DNA of 64,000 nucleotides. Origin: Dehalogenimonas sp. WBC-2 (GTDB taxonomy: Bacteria; Chloroflexota; Dehalococcoidia; Dehalococcoidales; Dehalococcoidaceae). The translations under genes and the position numbers were made by a program. Of this stretch, positions 27,643 through 36,612 are shown one piece after another (the stretch's first letter is position 1; every line of letters begins with the position of its first letter). Location: positions 1,047,902 to 1,111,901 of the forward strand of contig CP011392.1 in the NCBI GenBank assembly GCA_001005265.1. Reading direction: 5' to 3'. The notes under the pieces were generated by a model that was not told the DNA's origin, ran no database searches, and saw only the letters and a list, made by a program, of their open reading frames with translations.

Positions 27643-27906
27643 CTACTTGCGCAGACCGAGCTTGGCGATAATGTCCTGATAGCGGGTAGCATCCTCCTGC
27701 CGTAAGTAGGCAAGCATGCGCCGACGCTGACCGACCAATCTCAACAGATTGCGCTTGGTGTGAGAGTCCTGCTTGTTGGCCGCCATGTGAGCGGTCAACT
27801 GAACGATGCGGGCTGACAGGATGGCTACCTGTACTTCAGCAGAGCCGGTGTCCTTGTCATGACGTTTAAAAGCATCGATAACGTTGATCTTGTCCTGTTT
27901 TTCCAA
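27643..27906 (-). CDS. rpsO: 30S ribosomal protein S15
   Basis: Primary 16S rRNA binding protein of 87 residues, normal length. HDKDTGSAEVQVAILSARI, LTAHMAANKQDSHTKRNLLRLVGQRRRMLAYLR and the C-terminal YQDIIAKLGLRK are invariant family features. The start is TTG with GAGGAAAG upstream. It heads the operon with pnp. Confidence 0.97.
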   Translation of the reverse strand: MEKQDKINVIDAFKRHDKDTGSAEVQVAILSARIVQLTAHMAANKQDSHTKRNLLRLVGQRRRMLAYLRQEDATRYQDIIAKLGLRK

Positions 27907-27937
27907 TTCTTTCCTCTTTATCTTTTATCAAAAAAGA

Positions 27938-27966
27938 AGTATATCATAATCTGGCGTGGTGTTAAA
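27938..27966 (-). promoter_or_regulatory. rpsO promoter
   Basis: On the minus strand TTTAAC (27966-27961), 17 bases, TATACT (27943-27938). The predicted transcript starts about 25 bases before the TTG. The stretch 27967-28081 beyond it is AT-rich and shows nothing else I can name. Confidence 0.55.
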
Positions 27967-28081
27967 AGATGAAGTACTAATATCCAATATCTAAACCCGA
28001 AACAATTTCAAAATTAGAAGTTTCTAAATAGTAAATGACACCCGGTGGTAGCTGTACCGATCCCACGACCTGGAAAGCAGC

Positions 28082-28292
28082 GGAGGGTTGTTTCCCGAAA
28101 AGCAAAAAACACTAAAACAACCTCCTTCTTACGATTGAAACTGACTAAAACAACCGGTTGTTTGCCACAATCAACCCATAAAACAATTGATACAACCACT
28201 CTTTATAACAGCCATCATAACAGAGAACAGATGATAACATACGAGCGAAGGGGCGTCAATAGGGTTTTGAACTTTTTAGGGGTATATTTTTA
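28082..28292 (-). repeat. Dispersed 210-bp promoter-bearing repeat, copy 2 (inverted)
   Basis: Reverse-complement relative of 16804-17014. On the minus strand it has -35 TTGACG (28259-28254), 17 bases, -10 TATCAT (28236-28231), the same palindrome AAACAACCGGTTGTTT (28148-28163) and a terminal hairpin (28125-28115 with 28093-28082). The two GGTTGTTTTAGT motifs are again 33 bases apart. Some hairpin tip bases differ from copy 1 while pairing is kept. The promoter points toward rpsO, as copy 1 points toward the DUF5679 gene. Confidence 0.8.
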
Positions 28293-28370
28293 GAGAGATG
28301 TGAGCGCAAAAATCCTCAACTACATTTCCATAGTTAGGAAAATTCCTTTTCATCTCTCTATGAAAGGAGA

Positions 28371-28419
28371 AAAAGGACCTGTCATCGCCATTATTGATAT
28401 GGCGATGACAGGTCCTTTT
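28371..28419. terminator. Strong hairpin terminator after the PRC-barrel gene
   Basis: A perfect 21-bp inverted repeat (28371-28391 with 28399-28419) with a seven-base loop. The arms begin AAAAGGACCTG and end CAGGTCCTTTT, so each strand has an A tract before and T tract after the stem. It lies 80 bases beyond the stop of the minus-strand gene and could terminate in both directions. Confidence 0.85.
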
Positions 28420-28499
28420 AGCCACGGATGTGACATGTACGTTTAAAGAAACGGCAAAAAATCCGCAGGCCGATTCAATAATCGGAACGAAACTCTCAG

Positions 28500-29090
28500 T
28501 TATGCCAGCCTGATGAGCCTCCACATAGCACCCTTACCACAGGAGCGCACAGGGGGGAGGGTTTCACCTTTGGACACCGGAATTTCCATCTCGTTAGCCG
28601 AGGGTATGCATTCCACAGCATGGTCTTTTTCACCGCTATGTGAGACGTAGCGGTAAACACCGGAGACGGGGGCGATATGGCCTGTTTTGAACATTTGCCC
28701 CAGGTTGACGGTCTCATTATTAGGGGTGGCAGTGGCCCAGTAGGGTTTGCAGTTGAAATGATTATAAAGATCTTCCAACCAGCCGCTTTTGCTTTCCATG
28801 TAATGCGACGGCCATTTATTCTTGTCGATTCCGGGAGCCTTTTCCAGTTTTTCACGCGAAATATCGGCGATAAACTTGTTGTTCTCCGGCGACCAGCACA
28901 GGGATTCCATAGGCATGGCGAACCACTTATCGCTGAAACCAAGGATTCCACCAAAAGCGACGACGGCATAGGCAACACGGCCCGATGTAGCATCGATCAT
29001 GAAATCCTGTACCTGCCCTAAATCCTCTTTATTTTCGTTTATTACATCAAATACCTTGAGTCTGCTAGCCGGGATTAGATTCATTTCCAA
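28500..29090 (-). CDS. PRC-barrel domain protein
   Basis: A 196-residue soluble protein. Residues 7-80 form a PRC-barrel (ASRLKVFDVINENKEDLGQVQDFMID, then GRVAYAVVAFGGILGFSDKWFAMP). The C-terminal 60 residues (GHIAPVSGVYRYV, then a GETLPP...CGKGAMWRL ending) resemble a small domain that in relatives is a zinc-binding CxxC; here the first knuckle has a single Cys. The function is unknown; PRC-barrels are found in RNA metabolism and photosystem proteins. The start is TTG, 10 bases after AAGGAG, and a TGGTATACT extended -10 lies at 29132-29124 on the minus strand. Confidence 0.78.
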   Translation of the reverse strand: MEMNLIPASRLKVFDVINENKEDLGQVQDFMIDATSGRVAYAVVAFGGILGFSDKWFAMPMESLCWSPENNKFIADISREKLEKAPGIDKNKWPSHYMESKSGWLEDLYNHFNCKPYWATATPNNETVNLGQMFKTGHIAPVSGVYRYVSHSGEKDHAVECIPSANEMEIPVSKGETLPPVRSCGKGAMWRLIRLA

Positions 29091-29251
29091 ATGAGGTTTT
29101 CTCCTTTCGACTAAATTACTTAAAGTATACCAAATTTATCTGGTTATGGACATACGTAAAAATACGTAAAAATGATGAATTATATTTATAACATCATGGT
29201 AGGCGGTTTATCTTAACGACGCTACGGGAATTGCATCCGGGAGTCAGATAT

Positions 29252-29473
29252 CTAGTTGATCAGGAAGATGAGGTTATTTAAGACAGCAAACACCGCTACT
29301 ATCATGTACGGTATAAGAAGGAATACGAAAGCGGCGCGTCCGTAACCGGAGAATCCGTTTTTAGCATAAAGGTAGCGCGAACCCAGCGCGACCAGCGACA
29401 GGAAGACGGCGGCTAATAGATCAATAATAAAGAGAAGCAGAAACCCACCGTTGTTGAGAGCCCAGAGAGGAAA
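29252..29473 (-). pseudogene. Fragment of a hydrophobic protein lacking a start
   Basis: An open frame of 73 codons with two transmembrane-like segments (LLLFIIDLLAAVFLSLVAL and AFVFLLIPYMIVAVFAVL) ends at a TAG at 29254-29252. No ATG, GTG or TTG is available before its penultimate third, so it looks like the 3' end of a lost gene. It overlaps the 3' end of the truncated MFS gene in another frame. I do not recognise the family. Confidence 0.5.
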
Positions 29474-30003
29474 CTAAGTTCGTGGGTTCCCCTCAAGATG
29501 GCGTTACCCGCCCGGAGGCTGTTTTTTTCTACTATACTAGGGATAAGTGCGTTCATCGCCGGGTGAAAGAAAGAATCGGCAATACCAAAGGAAATCGACA
29601 AGACATATAAATGCCATAGTTCAATGACCTGAGAAAATACCATCAATGCAATGACAGCCACAATGACAGACCTGCCAATATTGGAAATGATCATAATCCG
29701 GCGTGGTGAAAAACGATCGCTCAACGCACCACCAAATAACATGAATAAAGCGCGCGGAATCGCCCCGCTCATCAGCACTGTGCCCAGTACAAGGCCGGAC
29801 CCTGTAAGTTGAAGGGCGAGCCAACTCAAAGCGATAAAATGAAATTGGTCACCAAGAAGGGAGATGCTTTCGCTAAACCATAATAAACGGAAATTCCGCT
29901 TAGATAATGGGGTAAGGATCGGTATCCGCCCGATAAGTTCGTATAAGGGCTTAATTTTTAGGTCGTCCGTCACAGTATAAAAATTTGATGCAAGTAATTC
30001 CAA
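29413..30003 (-). pseudogene. MFS transporter, truncated to the N-terminal half
   Basis: 196 residues instead of about 400. KRNFRLLWFSESISLLGDQ and the conserved loop GGALSDRFSPRRIMIISN mark the first five helices of a drug-efflux type major facilitator. The match stops around RGTHELSFLSGL, where homologues continue through the sixth helix and the whole second half; the remaining codons read into a foreign sequence and stop. The start TTG at 30003 has no clear Shine-Dalgarno sequence. It is probably a deletion remnant. Confidence 0.65.
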
Positions 30004-30369
30004 GAATTCCGTAATAGTATAGCGTTTTTTGGGCTAAGGATGCGCTTCTGTTTCAGAGGAGAAGTCACAGTATCACCACACCAATAGCTAGAAATTACGT
30101 TGCAACCCCGAAGATTGAAATAGGACAGAGAAGACGCTAAATAGCCAACCTATTACCGACAACTGGATACTCGAATTGCGGTGGGGGTTCGTTCCAAACG
30201 CAATGAGATCAAAAAATAGCCAGTCATAAACTCTGCTCAGTTCATCTAGTGCACGTCCTGAGGCTGAGACGACATGATACACGCTTGTTCTCTTCATAGA
30301 CCAGCAGTATCAACTTAACTAGTGATAGCAAGCGATACTGCTTGAAACGGCAGACGTTGTCAGGCTAAG
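30004..30369. other. Intergenic stretch without a recognisable gene
   Basis: A TATACT -10-like box lies at 30021-30016 on the minus strand before the truncated MFS gene. A 69-codon minus-strand frame (30088-30297) has no ribosome binding site or known family. No tRNA, repeat or attachment site was seen. Confidence 0.4.
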
Positions 30370-30564
30370 CTAGCAGACGTCCACGCCCCTCTCACGTTCA
30401 AGTAAATCATAAGTCAAAATTATTTCAGCTTGCCGTTTGATTTCTTCTAAATCATGGGCTGAAATATGGTTCTGCTTTTTCACAAAATTTAAAACTTCTT
30501 CAAACCCGTATTTGTCAGTCGTCTCAAACAACCCAACCACTTTTTCTGCTGTATTCTGAACCAC
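30370..30564 (-). CDS. Small hypothetical protein
   Basis: A 64-residue acidic protein, predicted mostly helical (KVVGLFETTDKYGFEEVLNF, then HDLEEIKRQAEIILTYDLLE), without membrane segments or cysteine motifs except a terminal Cys. The GTG start has AAGGAG 9 bases upstream and an extended -10 TGGTATAAT (30614-30606 on the minus strand), so transcription and translation signals are good. I do not recognise the family. Confidence 0.55.
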   Translation of the reverse strand: MVQNTAEKVVGLFETTDKYGFEEVLNFVKKQNHISAHDLEEIKRQAEIILTYDLLERERGVDVC

Positions 30565-30786
30565 CGTAGAACTCCTTACCTGATTCTCTATTTTTATTAC
30601 ATTCTATTATACCACGGTTTTGCAATATATTATTTAATTTTACCCTACGGTAATAATCTATTCGGTATTGGTTGGGTTTTGATAGTCTAAATGCCTCTAT
30701 ATCCGGACGGTTAAGACAAACTAGCAAAATGTTATGCCTGTTGGGTAACTTACAGAGGGGCTCGGCAAGAGGATAAACGAGGCCGG

Positions 30787-31671
30787 TTAAGAAGTCGCCA
30801 CAATGTTAAAAACTTTCAACCTCAACTCGTCACCGGTACTATCAGCAATTGCCAACAATCTACCTTGCCTATAGAGCCGGTAAGCGTTTTGACCGATTAA
30901 TCTAGCCTTTATTTCCGTTGACACTACACCACAGGCAATTGAGGCCGCTTCTGACTCATTTAGCTCCAGAAGCGGCAGCACAGAAAGTGCAGTGTCCACA
31001 GACAGAATGTTAGCAGATATATCATCAAGCGACTGCAAGCTGCTCAAGTCTATGGCCTGCTTTATGTTAAATTGCCCGTAAACGGTACGCCTCAAGCTTT
31101 TTAGATGCGCCCCCACCCCCAGATTCTGCCCCAGGTCATAAGCCAGCGAACGGATATAGGTGCCGCTACCGCATTCCACTTCAATAGTGACCAGCGGTGA
31201 AGTGAAAGCAGTCAATTCCAGGCGGTAAATGGTAACAAGACGTTCCTTAACTTCAACTGCTTCACCATTTCGGGCCAACTCATATAATGGACGGCCATTT
31301 TGCTTAAGAGCACTGTAAATAGGAGGAACCTGCCGGATAATGCCCAGAAAAGGCTTTAAGGCATTTTGAACGGCTTCCAGACTGACTTCTGATGCATCAG
31401 CAGTGGCGGTAACGCGGCCTTCGGCATCATAGGTATCGGTAGTGATGCCAAGTTGGATGACCGCATGGTAAGTCTTGCTGCCCTGGTGAAGATATTCCAC
31501 CGTGCGGGTGGCCTGTCCCAGCGCCACCGGTAGAACACCGGTAGCCAGAGGGTCAAGAGTTCCGGCATGGCCGATGCGGCTGCGCCCGACGAGGCGTTTC
31601 AGACAGGCGACAACCTGGTAGGAAGTCATGCCTGCCGGTTTATCAATATTTAACCAGCCGTTAAGGCTCAT
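30787..31671 (-). CDS. truB: tRNA pseudouridine(55) synthase
   Basis: Isomerises U55 in the T loop of tRNAs. The 294 residues contain GWLNIDKPAGMTS, the catalytic Asp in GHAGTLDPLATGVLPVALGQATR, TDTYDAEG, and ECGSGTYIRSLAYDLG. The C-terminal 60 residues form a small PUA-like tail. It starts within 4 bases of the rbfA end, as the last gene of the nusA-infB operon. Confidence 0.96.
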   Translation of the reverse strand: MSLNGWLNIDKPAGMTSYQVVACLKRLVGRSRIGHAGTLDPLATGVLPVALGQATRTVEYLHQGSKTYHAVIQLGITTDTYDAEGRVTATADASEVSLEAVQNALKPFLGIIRQVPPIYSALKQNGRPLYELARNGEAVEVKERLVTIYRLELTAFTSPLVTIEVECGSGTYIRSLAYDLGQNLGVGAHLKSLRRTVYGQFNIKQAIDLSSLQSLDDISANILSVDTALSVLPLLELNESEAASIACGVVSTEIKARLIGQNAYRLYRQGRLLAIADSTGDELRLKVFNIVATS

Positions 31672-32036
31672 ATTTCCTGGGTTGGAGGCGGAGTGGCAGG
31701 ACGGTTAGCCTGGTCTATTAGCTGACTGAGCCGTGCACCACGTTCTATGGAATCATCCCAATAAAATGCCAGTTGCGGCACATGACGCAGGGTCAAGACT
31801 TTGCCCAGTTCACCGCGAAAATAGCTGGTGGCACCGCTTAAGGCCTTTAAAATCTCTTCTTTGTGTTCACTGGTACTCAAATGGCTGACATATATCTTAG
31901 CGAATTCCAGATCTGCGGCAGTGTCCACTGAGTTAACTGACAGCAAGGCAAAGCGAGGGTCGCTGACCTCACGCTGCATTATCCGGCTGATCTCTTCCCG
32001 GATCAATTGGTTCACCCGTGCCACACGGTGGCTCAA
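31668..32036 (-). CDS. rbfA: Ribosome-binding factor A
   Basis: Small KH-like factor that binds the 30S subunit during 16S maturation. The 122 residues open with [17 protein letters not shown] and include [22 protein letters not shown] and [18 protein letters not shown], all characteristic. Overlaps with infB and truB by 4 bases each indicate translational coupling. Confidence 0.95.
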   Translation of the reverse strand: MSHRVARVNQLIREEISRIMQREVSDPRFALLSVNSVDTAADLEFAKIYVSHLSTSEHKEEILKALSGATSYFRGELGKVLTLRHVPQLAFYWDDSIERGARLSQLIDQANRPATPPPTQEI

Positions 32037-33811
32037 GAGCCTTTGTCCTTGCGTATGAATTCAAGCAGGTCACCGACCTGGAAGTCATTGAAGCTTTCCA
32101 GACCGACACCGCCCTCATACCCGGTGGCAATCTCCCGAACATCATCTTTAAAGCGTCGCAGAGAGATAATCGGGCTTTCAGCCAAAATTTCGCCACCGCG
32201 CATCACCCTGACCCGGGTACCTCTGGCCGCTTTGCCTTCAAGGATATACATGCCGGCCACATTGACCTTCTTGCCCGCGCTAAACACGGCGCGGACCTCG
32301 GCCCGACCTTCAATAATCTCTTTAATCTCCGGTTCTATCAAGCCTTTCAGCGCCTTGTCTACTTCATCAACAAGGTTATATATGATGTCATAGTGCCGGA
32401 TGTCGATCTTTTCAGAATCAGCCAGCCGCTGGGCGCCAGCCTCAATGCCGGTGGAGAAACCGATAACCACACCATGAGAGGCGATGGCCAGCATCACATC
32501 ATTTTCAGTGATATTGCCCGTGCCAGAGTGGATGATGTGTACTGTCAAATTATCAGTCGCCAGTTTCTCAAGTGAGCTGCGGATAGGCTCAATACTGCCT
32601 TGAACGTCTGTCTTTAAAACGATATTGAGTTCTTTGACCTTGCCCGAGGCAATCTCATCGTGTAGGCTGGCCAAAGTTACGGCGGCGGGTTTGCGCTTGG
32701 TCTGTTCACTAAGGAACTGCCGCGCCTGGCGTTCATTGACCACTACCGACAGAGTGTCGCCAACACCCGGTACCGCAGGCAGACCCAGAATAGCCACCGG
32801 CGTAGACGGCTCAGCTTTACGGATCTGTTTGCCTTGATCATTAAACATGGCCTTAACCTTGCCGAATATCTCACCGACCACAGCAATATCGCCGACCTTG
32901 AGCGTACCGTTTTGCACCAAAACAGTAGCCATGGCGCCGCGACTTTTATCCATCTCCGCTTCAATGACCACACCGGTGGCGGAGGTGTTGGGGTCGGCGT
33001 GCAGGTCCTCGATCTCCGCAACCAGCAGCACGTTCTCCAGCAAATCATCAATGCCGATTCTTTCCTTAGCTGAGGTACCGACGGCAATGGTATCGCCGCC
33101 CCATTCTTCAATGACCAATCCCTGATCAGCCAGTTGCTGCTTGACTTTATCGGCGTTGACGCCGGGTTTATCAATCTTATTGATGGCAACGATGATCGGC
33201 ACACCGGCGGCGCGGGCGTGGTCAATGGCCTCCAGTGTTTGAGGCATGACACCATCATCAGCGGCTACCACCAGGATAGTGATATCAGTAGCGCGGGCGC
33301 CGCGGGCACGCATGGCGGTAAAGGCTTCATGGCCCGGCGTATCAAGAAAGGTGATCTTTTGTCCTTTGATCTCCACCTGATAGGCACCGATATGTTGCGT
33401 GATGCCTCCAGCTTCACTCTCCATAACATGAGTTGAACGGATGGCATCCAAAAGACGGGTCTTGCCGTGGTCAACGTGCCCCATGATGGTAACCACCGGC
33501 GGCCGTAAGGGCAGATTTTTTAGTTCTTCCTGTTCCGGCCTCTTGCGTTTCAGCGCGGCAGACCTTACAGTCTGCGGTTTGGCTTCAATACCAAAATCGG
33601 CGGCCAGGCGGGCGGCGGCTTCATAATCTATAACTTCATTTATATTGGCCATCATCCCATTGCGCATGAGCTGTTTGATGACCTCAATAGGATGCTGCCG
33701 CAGAGTGGCCGATAATTGCCTGACGCTGATAGCCGAGGGCAACTCTACAACCGGCCGGGCGGGTGACGGCGGCGAAGCATTGGTAGCGTTATCTTTTTTT
33801 TCTTCAGACAC
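32033..33811 (-). CDS. infB: Translation initiation factor IF-2
   Basis: GTPase that brings initiator tRNA to the ribosome. The 592 residues carry a short N-terminal IF2_N region, then G1 [13 protein letters not shown]2 [11 protein letters not shown]3 DTPGHEAF, G4 NKIDKP, followed by the beta-barrel, IF-2 and tRNA-binding domains. The protein is short because the long linker found in enterobacterial IF-2 is nearly absent. It overlaps ylxR by 8 bases. Confidence 0.97.
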   Translation of the reverse strand: MSEEKKDNATNASPPSPARPVVELPSAISVRQLSATLRQHPIEVIKQLMRNGMMANINEVIDYEAAARLAADFGIEAKPQTVRSAALKRKRPEQEELKNLPLRPPVVTIMGHVDHGKTRLLDAIRSTHVMESEAGGITQHIGAYQVEIKGQKITFLDTPGHEAFTAMRARGARATDITILVVAADDGVMPQTLEAIDHARAAGVPIIVAINKIDKPGVNADKVKQQLADQGLVIEEWGGDTIAVGTSAKERIGIDDLLENVLLVAEIEDLHADPNTSATGVVIEAEMDKSRGAMATVLVQNGTLKVGDIAVVGEIFGKVKAMFNDQGKQIRKAEPSTPVAILGLPAVPGVGDTLSVVVNERQARQFLSEQTKRKPAAVTLASLHDEIASGKVKELNIVLKTDVQGSIEPIRSSLEKLATDNLTVHIIHSGTGNITENDVMLAIASHGVVIGFSTGIEAGAQRLADSEKIDIRHYDIIYNLVDEVDKALKGLIEPEIKEIIEGRAEVRAVFSAGKKVNVAGMYILEGKAARGTRVRVMRGGEILAESPIISLRRFKDDVREIATGYEGGVGLESFNDFQVGDLLEFIRKDKGS

Positions 33812-34097
33812 TGGATTGCTCCTTAATGATATCGCTTATGGCCGCTTTCAGTGCCTCCCGATCTTCGCTGCACATTTTGACCTTCAGAACGTGTTCGATC
33901 TGATTGCCTTTGACGGCGGTGTTAAGGCAGGCGATTTCCCTGCAAATATAAGCGCCGCGTCCGGCAACTCTGCCGGTGGCATCCAGCGTCACCCGGCCTT
34001 CGGGAGTGCGCACTACGCGCAGTAAACCTCTTTTGCCGCCAACGGTGCGGCAAGCAACACAGGTTCGTTGGGGTATCTTCTTAGAAGTAGTCATCAC
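33804..34097 (-). CDS. ylxR: YlxR (DUF448) RNA-binding protein
   Basis: A 97-residue basic protein of the family recently called RnpM, reported to bind RNase [24 protein letters not shown] and the signature [13 protein letters not shown] are diagnostic. It overlaps both nusA and infB, the normal place for this gene. Confidence 0.92.
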   Translation of the reverse strand: MMTTSKKIPQRTCVACRTVGGKRGLLRVVRTPEGRVTLDATGRVAGRGAYICREIACLNTAVKGNQIEHVLKVKMCSEDREALKAAISDIIKEQSSV

Positions 34098-35565
34098 CTA
34101 AATCAAATTCGCCGGCGCCGCCGCTACGTTTCTTCTTGCCACGGCTGCCATCATCGGTATCTTTGCCCCGGCGTTTCTTCTTGTCAGCGCGTTCAGCCGC
34201 TTTGCCCAGAATATCCTCAGCAAAACGTACCCCGGACTTACTCTCAGCGGGAGTTTGCACCACCCGTTCTGCCATGTCAAGGGACAATTTAAGCCCGATT
34301 TCTTCTACCACCGGCGGTGCTGCCTCCGGCACGCTGACCAGTACTGGCTCCAAAATATCCGGCGTCAGTTCCGGCAATTTCTCCGCCGGTTTCTCGCGCG
34401 GTTTTTCTACCGGTTTAGGCTGCGGTCTGTCAGCGGGTTTATCTGCGGCCTTCTCCACCGGCTTCTCAGGCGTTTTAACAGCTTCAATGATTACCGGTGC
34501 CGCTTGCGGTTCCGGTGCAGGATGAGCTGCTTCATATTCTGAGACACTCTTAATGTCAATGCGCCAACCGGTCAGTTTAACCGCCAGGCGCACATTCTGA
34601 CCTTCTTTACCGATGGCCAGGCTTTGCTGACGATCCGGGATAACCGCGGTGGCTGATTTTTCCGCCTCGTTGATAATAACACGGGTTACCTGAGCCGGGC
34701 TCAATGCGCTGGCGATCAGCGCCGCTGTGTCACTGCTCCAGGCAATGACATCTATCTTTTCACCATTTAGCTCACTTACAATATTCTGGATCCTGATACC
34801 GCGCAGACCAACGCAGCAGCCTACGGGGTCAACACCCGTCTGCCGGGCAGTGACGGCAACTTTAGAGCGGGCACCAGCTTCCCGGGCCACCGCCTTGATT
34901 TCAACCATACCGGAGTAAATCTCGGGGATTTCCATTTCAAAAAGCCGTCGCAGCAAGCCTGGATGAGAGCGGGACACCACCACCACGGCCCCTTTAACAG
35001 TTTTGGCCACCTCAACCAGATACACCTTGAGGCGCTGACCGGGACGGTAACGCTCAGTGTGAACCTGTTCTGAAGGCGGCATAATCGCCTCAGCGCGGCC
35101 CAGATCAATGACTATCTGCTTGGGTTCCGTCCGCTGAATCATACCGGACACAATATCCCCGGCCTTGCCGGCGTATTCGTCTACAATGGCGGTGTTCTCC
35201 GCTTCATGCAAACGCTGTAAAATAACCTGTTTGGCAGTTTGCGCGGCGATGCGCCCGGCGTCATGGGGGGTGTCCTCTACCAGCACCGGTTCTCCCAGTT
35301 GAATGCCGGGTTGAACGCGCCGGGCTTCAGCCATGGTGATCTCAGTGCGGCTGTCGGTCACCAGTTCAACAACGGTTTTTTCCGCCCAGACTTTCACCCT
35401 GCCGGTCAGTTGATCAATCTTGGCCTGGATGTTCTGGTTAGGGGCAAAACTCTCTTTTCGGTAAGCGGATACCAGAGCCGCTTCCACCGCCGCGATTACC
35501 ACTTCTTTTGAAAGGTTTTTCTCAGCTGAGAGTTGAGTGATGGCGAGCAAAAAGTCGCTTTTCAT
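34081..35565 (-). CDS. nusA: Transcription termination/antitermination protein NusA
   Basis: Binds RNA polymerase and modulates pausing and termination. The 494 residues hold the N-terminal domain, an S1 domain ([21 protein letters not shown]), and two KH domains ([40 protein letters not shown]). The last 150 residues are a low-complexity Pro/Glu/Lys-rich linker (repeats of the type KPxEKPxEKP) with a basic end (KKKRRGKD). Such a long tail is unusual outside some Chloroflexota and Actinobacteria. A GGAGGGGG precedes the ATG. No rimP lies upstream; a leader with a hairpin does instead. Confidence 0.95.
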   Translation of the reverse strand: MKSDFLLAITQLSAEKNLSKEVVIAAVEAALVSAYRKESFAPNQNIQAKIDQLTGRVKVWAEKTVVELVTDSRTEITMAEARRVQPGIQLGEPVLVEDTPHDAGRIAAQTAKQVILQRLHEAENTAIVDEYAGKAGDIVSGMIQRTEPKQIVIDLGRAEAIMPPSEQVHTERYRPGQRLKVYLVEVAKTVKGAVVVVSRSHPGLLRRLFEMEIPEIYSGMVEIKAVAREAGARSKVAVTARQTGVDPVGCCVGLRGIRIQNIVSELNGEKIDVIAWSSDTAALIASALSPAQVTRVIINEAEKSATAVIPDRQQSLAIGKEGQNVRLAVKLTGWRIDIKSVSEYEAAHPAPEPQAAPVIIEAVKTPEKPVEKAADKPADRPQPKPVEKPREKPAEKLPELTPDILEPVLVSVPEAAPPVVEEIGLKLSLDMAERVVQTPAESKSGVRFAEDILGKAAERADKKKRRGKDTDDGSRGKKKRSGGAGEFDLGDDYF

Positions 35566-35600
35566 CTCGTTTTTGCCCCCTCCTTCAATTTTTCATTGCA

Positions 35601-35627
35601 ATAAAAAAGTGGGATTTCAACCCACTT
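35601..35627 (-). terminator. Candidate attenuator in the nusA leader
   Basis: On the minus strand AAGTGGG (35627-35621) and CCCACTT (35613-35607) enclose a seven-base loop and are followed by a run of six T with one A. It lies about 20 bases after the predicted transcript start and 36 bases before the nusA ATG, inside the leader, so it would end transcription early unless read through. Confidence 0.6.
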
Positions 35628-35653
35628 CACAGGTTCTCTTCAACTGAGAAAAC

Positions 35654-35682
35654 AGTATATCACGGCGATATGGCTTTTGCAA
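35654..35682 (-). promoter_or_regulatory. nusA operon promoter
   Basis: On the minus strand TTGCAA (35682-35677), 17 bases, TATACT (35659-35654). Start near 35647, giving a leader of roughly 80 nucleotides. Confidence 0.65.
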
Positions 35683-35878
35683 TAGCTTGTAAGCGTCCAT
35701 ATCATAATAAATTGCAAGTCCCAAATCACAAGCAAAAAAATAGTAAAAAATATCAAATCCTAAAGGGTGCAAGGGTGAATAGGCGAATTGTTTTGACACA
35801 AATAGCCGTTTTTTGGTAACTAGAGTTTTGATTCAAAGCAACAATTCGGTGGTTGAAGTTCTAAAGTGCAGTTAAGTA

Positions 35879-35911
35879 AGATTGCCATGTCACTTCACTC
35901 CTTGCAATGAC
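35879..35911. repeat. REP-like palindromic element
   Basis: ATTGCCATGTCACTTCACTC continues into CTTGCAATGACA. The ends ATTGC/GCAAT are inverted, and the whole resembles the widespread 'ATTGCGAGGAGCGAAGCGACG-type' intergenic element seen in many bacterial genomes. Only one unit is here. The surrounding 35683-36107 is otherwise AT-rich without a supported gene. Confidence 0.55.
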
Positions 35912-36107
35912 AGCATGGATTGTCTGTGGGAAAGAAATACCTTCTCTTCTTAAGACCACGGTATACATAGAACGCATGTTAACACTAGAGCTATCGGTTG
36001 TCAATGGGGTTTTGGTACTTTTCACAGATATATTTTCTGTCTTGCTAAGTCCAATATGCTTCAGAACCTTTGCAGCCTGACTAACCAACTCCGGCTATTA
36101 AAGATTG

Positions 36108-36136
36108 TTGACTAATATTGCTCTTTACCTTACAAT
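36108..36136 (+). promoter_or_regulatory. arsR operon promoter
   Basis: TTGACT (36108-36113), 17 bases, TACAAT (36131-36136), 10 bases before the ATG of arsR. Confidence 0.7.
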
Positions 36137-36143
36137 ACATGCT

Positions 36144-36157
36144 TATATGCGCATATA
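36144..36157. promoter_or_regulatory. Palindrome over the arsR start codon, candidate operator
   Basis: TATATGCGCATATA is a perfect 14-bp palindrome that contains the start codon (36147-36149) and the probable transcript start. ArsR/SmtB repressors bind AT-rich dyads at or just after their own promoter, so this is a good operator candidate. Confidence 0.5.
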
Positions 36158-36566
36158 TAATAATAAGTTAGAACGCCTGGCGGATCAACTCAAAGCTCTG
36201 GCGGATGAGACACGCCTTCGCATTATGAACCTTATTATCGAGCGTGAATGTTGTGTCTGTGAGGTTATGCAGGCGCTGGGTATTTCACAGACACGGGCAT
36301 CACGTAACCTGTCGCAGCTTTACGATGCCGGACTACTGGAACAACGGCGTGATGGCTTATGGACTATTTACTACCTTGATTCCGGCTCTGGGACCGGTCA
36401 CCATGCTTTGCTGGTCAGCGCCGTTGAACAAGGTCTGAAAAACGATGCTTTGTCCACTGCCGACCGCCGCCGTCTCCGGGAGAGCAAACGTCTTTGCCCA
36501 CCGTCAGGTCTGCCGCATTCAAGTCAGGGAGATCTGGCACAACCAGAAAATGTCCGGTGCCCCTAA
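36147..36566 (+). CDS. arsR: ArsR/SmtB family metalloregulator
   Basis: Winged-helix repressor of 139 residues. RLADQLKALADETRLRIMNLI is the family N terminus; ECCVCEVMQALG carries the Cys pair at the position of the arsenite-binding ELCVCDL motif of ArsR; SQTRASRNLSQLYDAGLLEQRRDGLWTIYYL is the recognition helix and wing. I chose the ATG at 36147; an upstream GTG/TTG region lies inside the promoter. It heads an efflux operon and overlaps its probable operator, so autorepression relieved by As(III) or a similar thiophile is likely. Confidence 0.9.
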   Translation: MRIYNNKLERLADQLKALADETRLRIMNLIIERECCVCEVMQALGISQTRASRNLSQLYDAGLLEQRRDGLWTIYYLDSGSGTGHHALLVSAVEQGLKNDALSTADRRRLRESKRLCPPSGLPHSSQGDLAQPENVRCP

Positions 36567-36612
36567 ATCTCAGTAGAAGACATATCCGGCGGAATCGCCA
36601 CAAAGGAGTAAA

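Noticed and set aside
28045..28293. Plus-strand ORF of 82 codons across repeat copy 2
   Set aside because: It runs antisense to the repeat promoter; similarity to copy 1 is at the DNA level over promoter and hairpins and is not a conserved protein.
29252..29473. RdhB-like membrane anchor
   Set aside because: The fragment is hydrophobic and short, but has no start codon, lies 31 kb from rdhA, and lacks RdhB motifs.
30160..30220. tRNA-like T-arm (GGGTTCGTTCC)
   Set aside because: No acceptor stem or anticodon arm can be built around it.
30088..30297. Minus-strand ORF of 69 codons
   Set aside because: No ribosome binding site, no recognised family and no membrane or Cys pattern; it lies in a decayed intergenic patch.
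35861..36088. Minus-strand ORF ending in HAVIARSEVTWQS
   Set aside because: The tail is the translation of the REP-like element, a frequent source of false ORFs.
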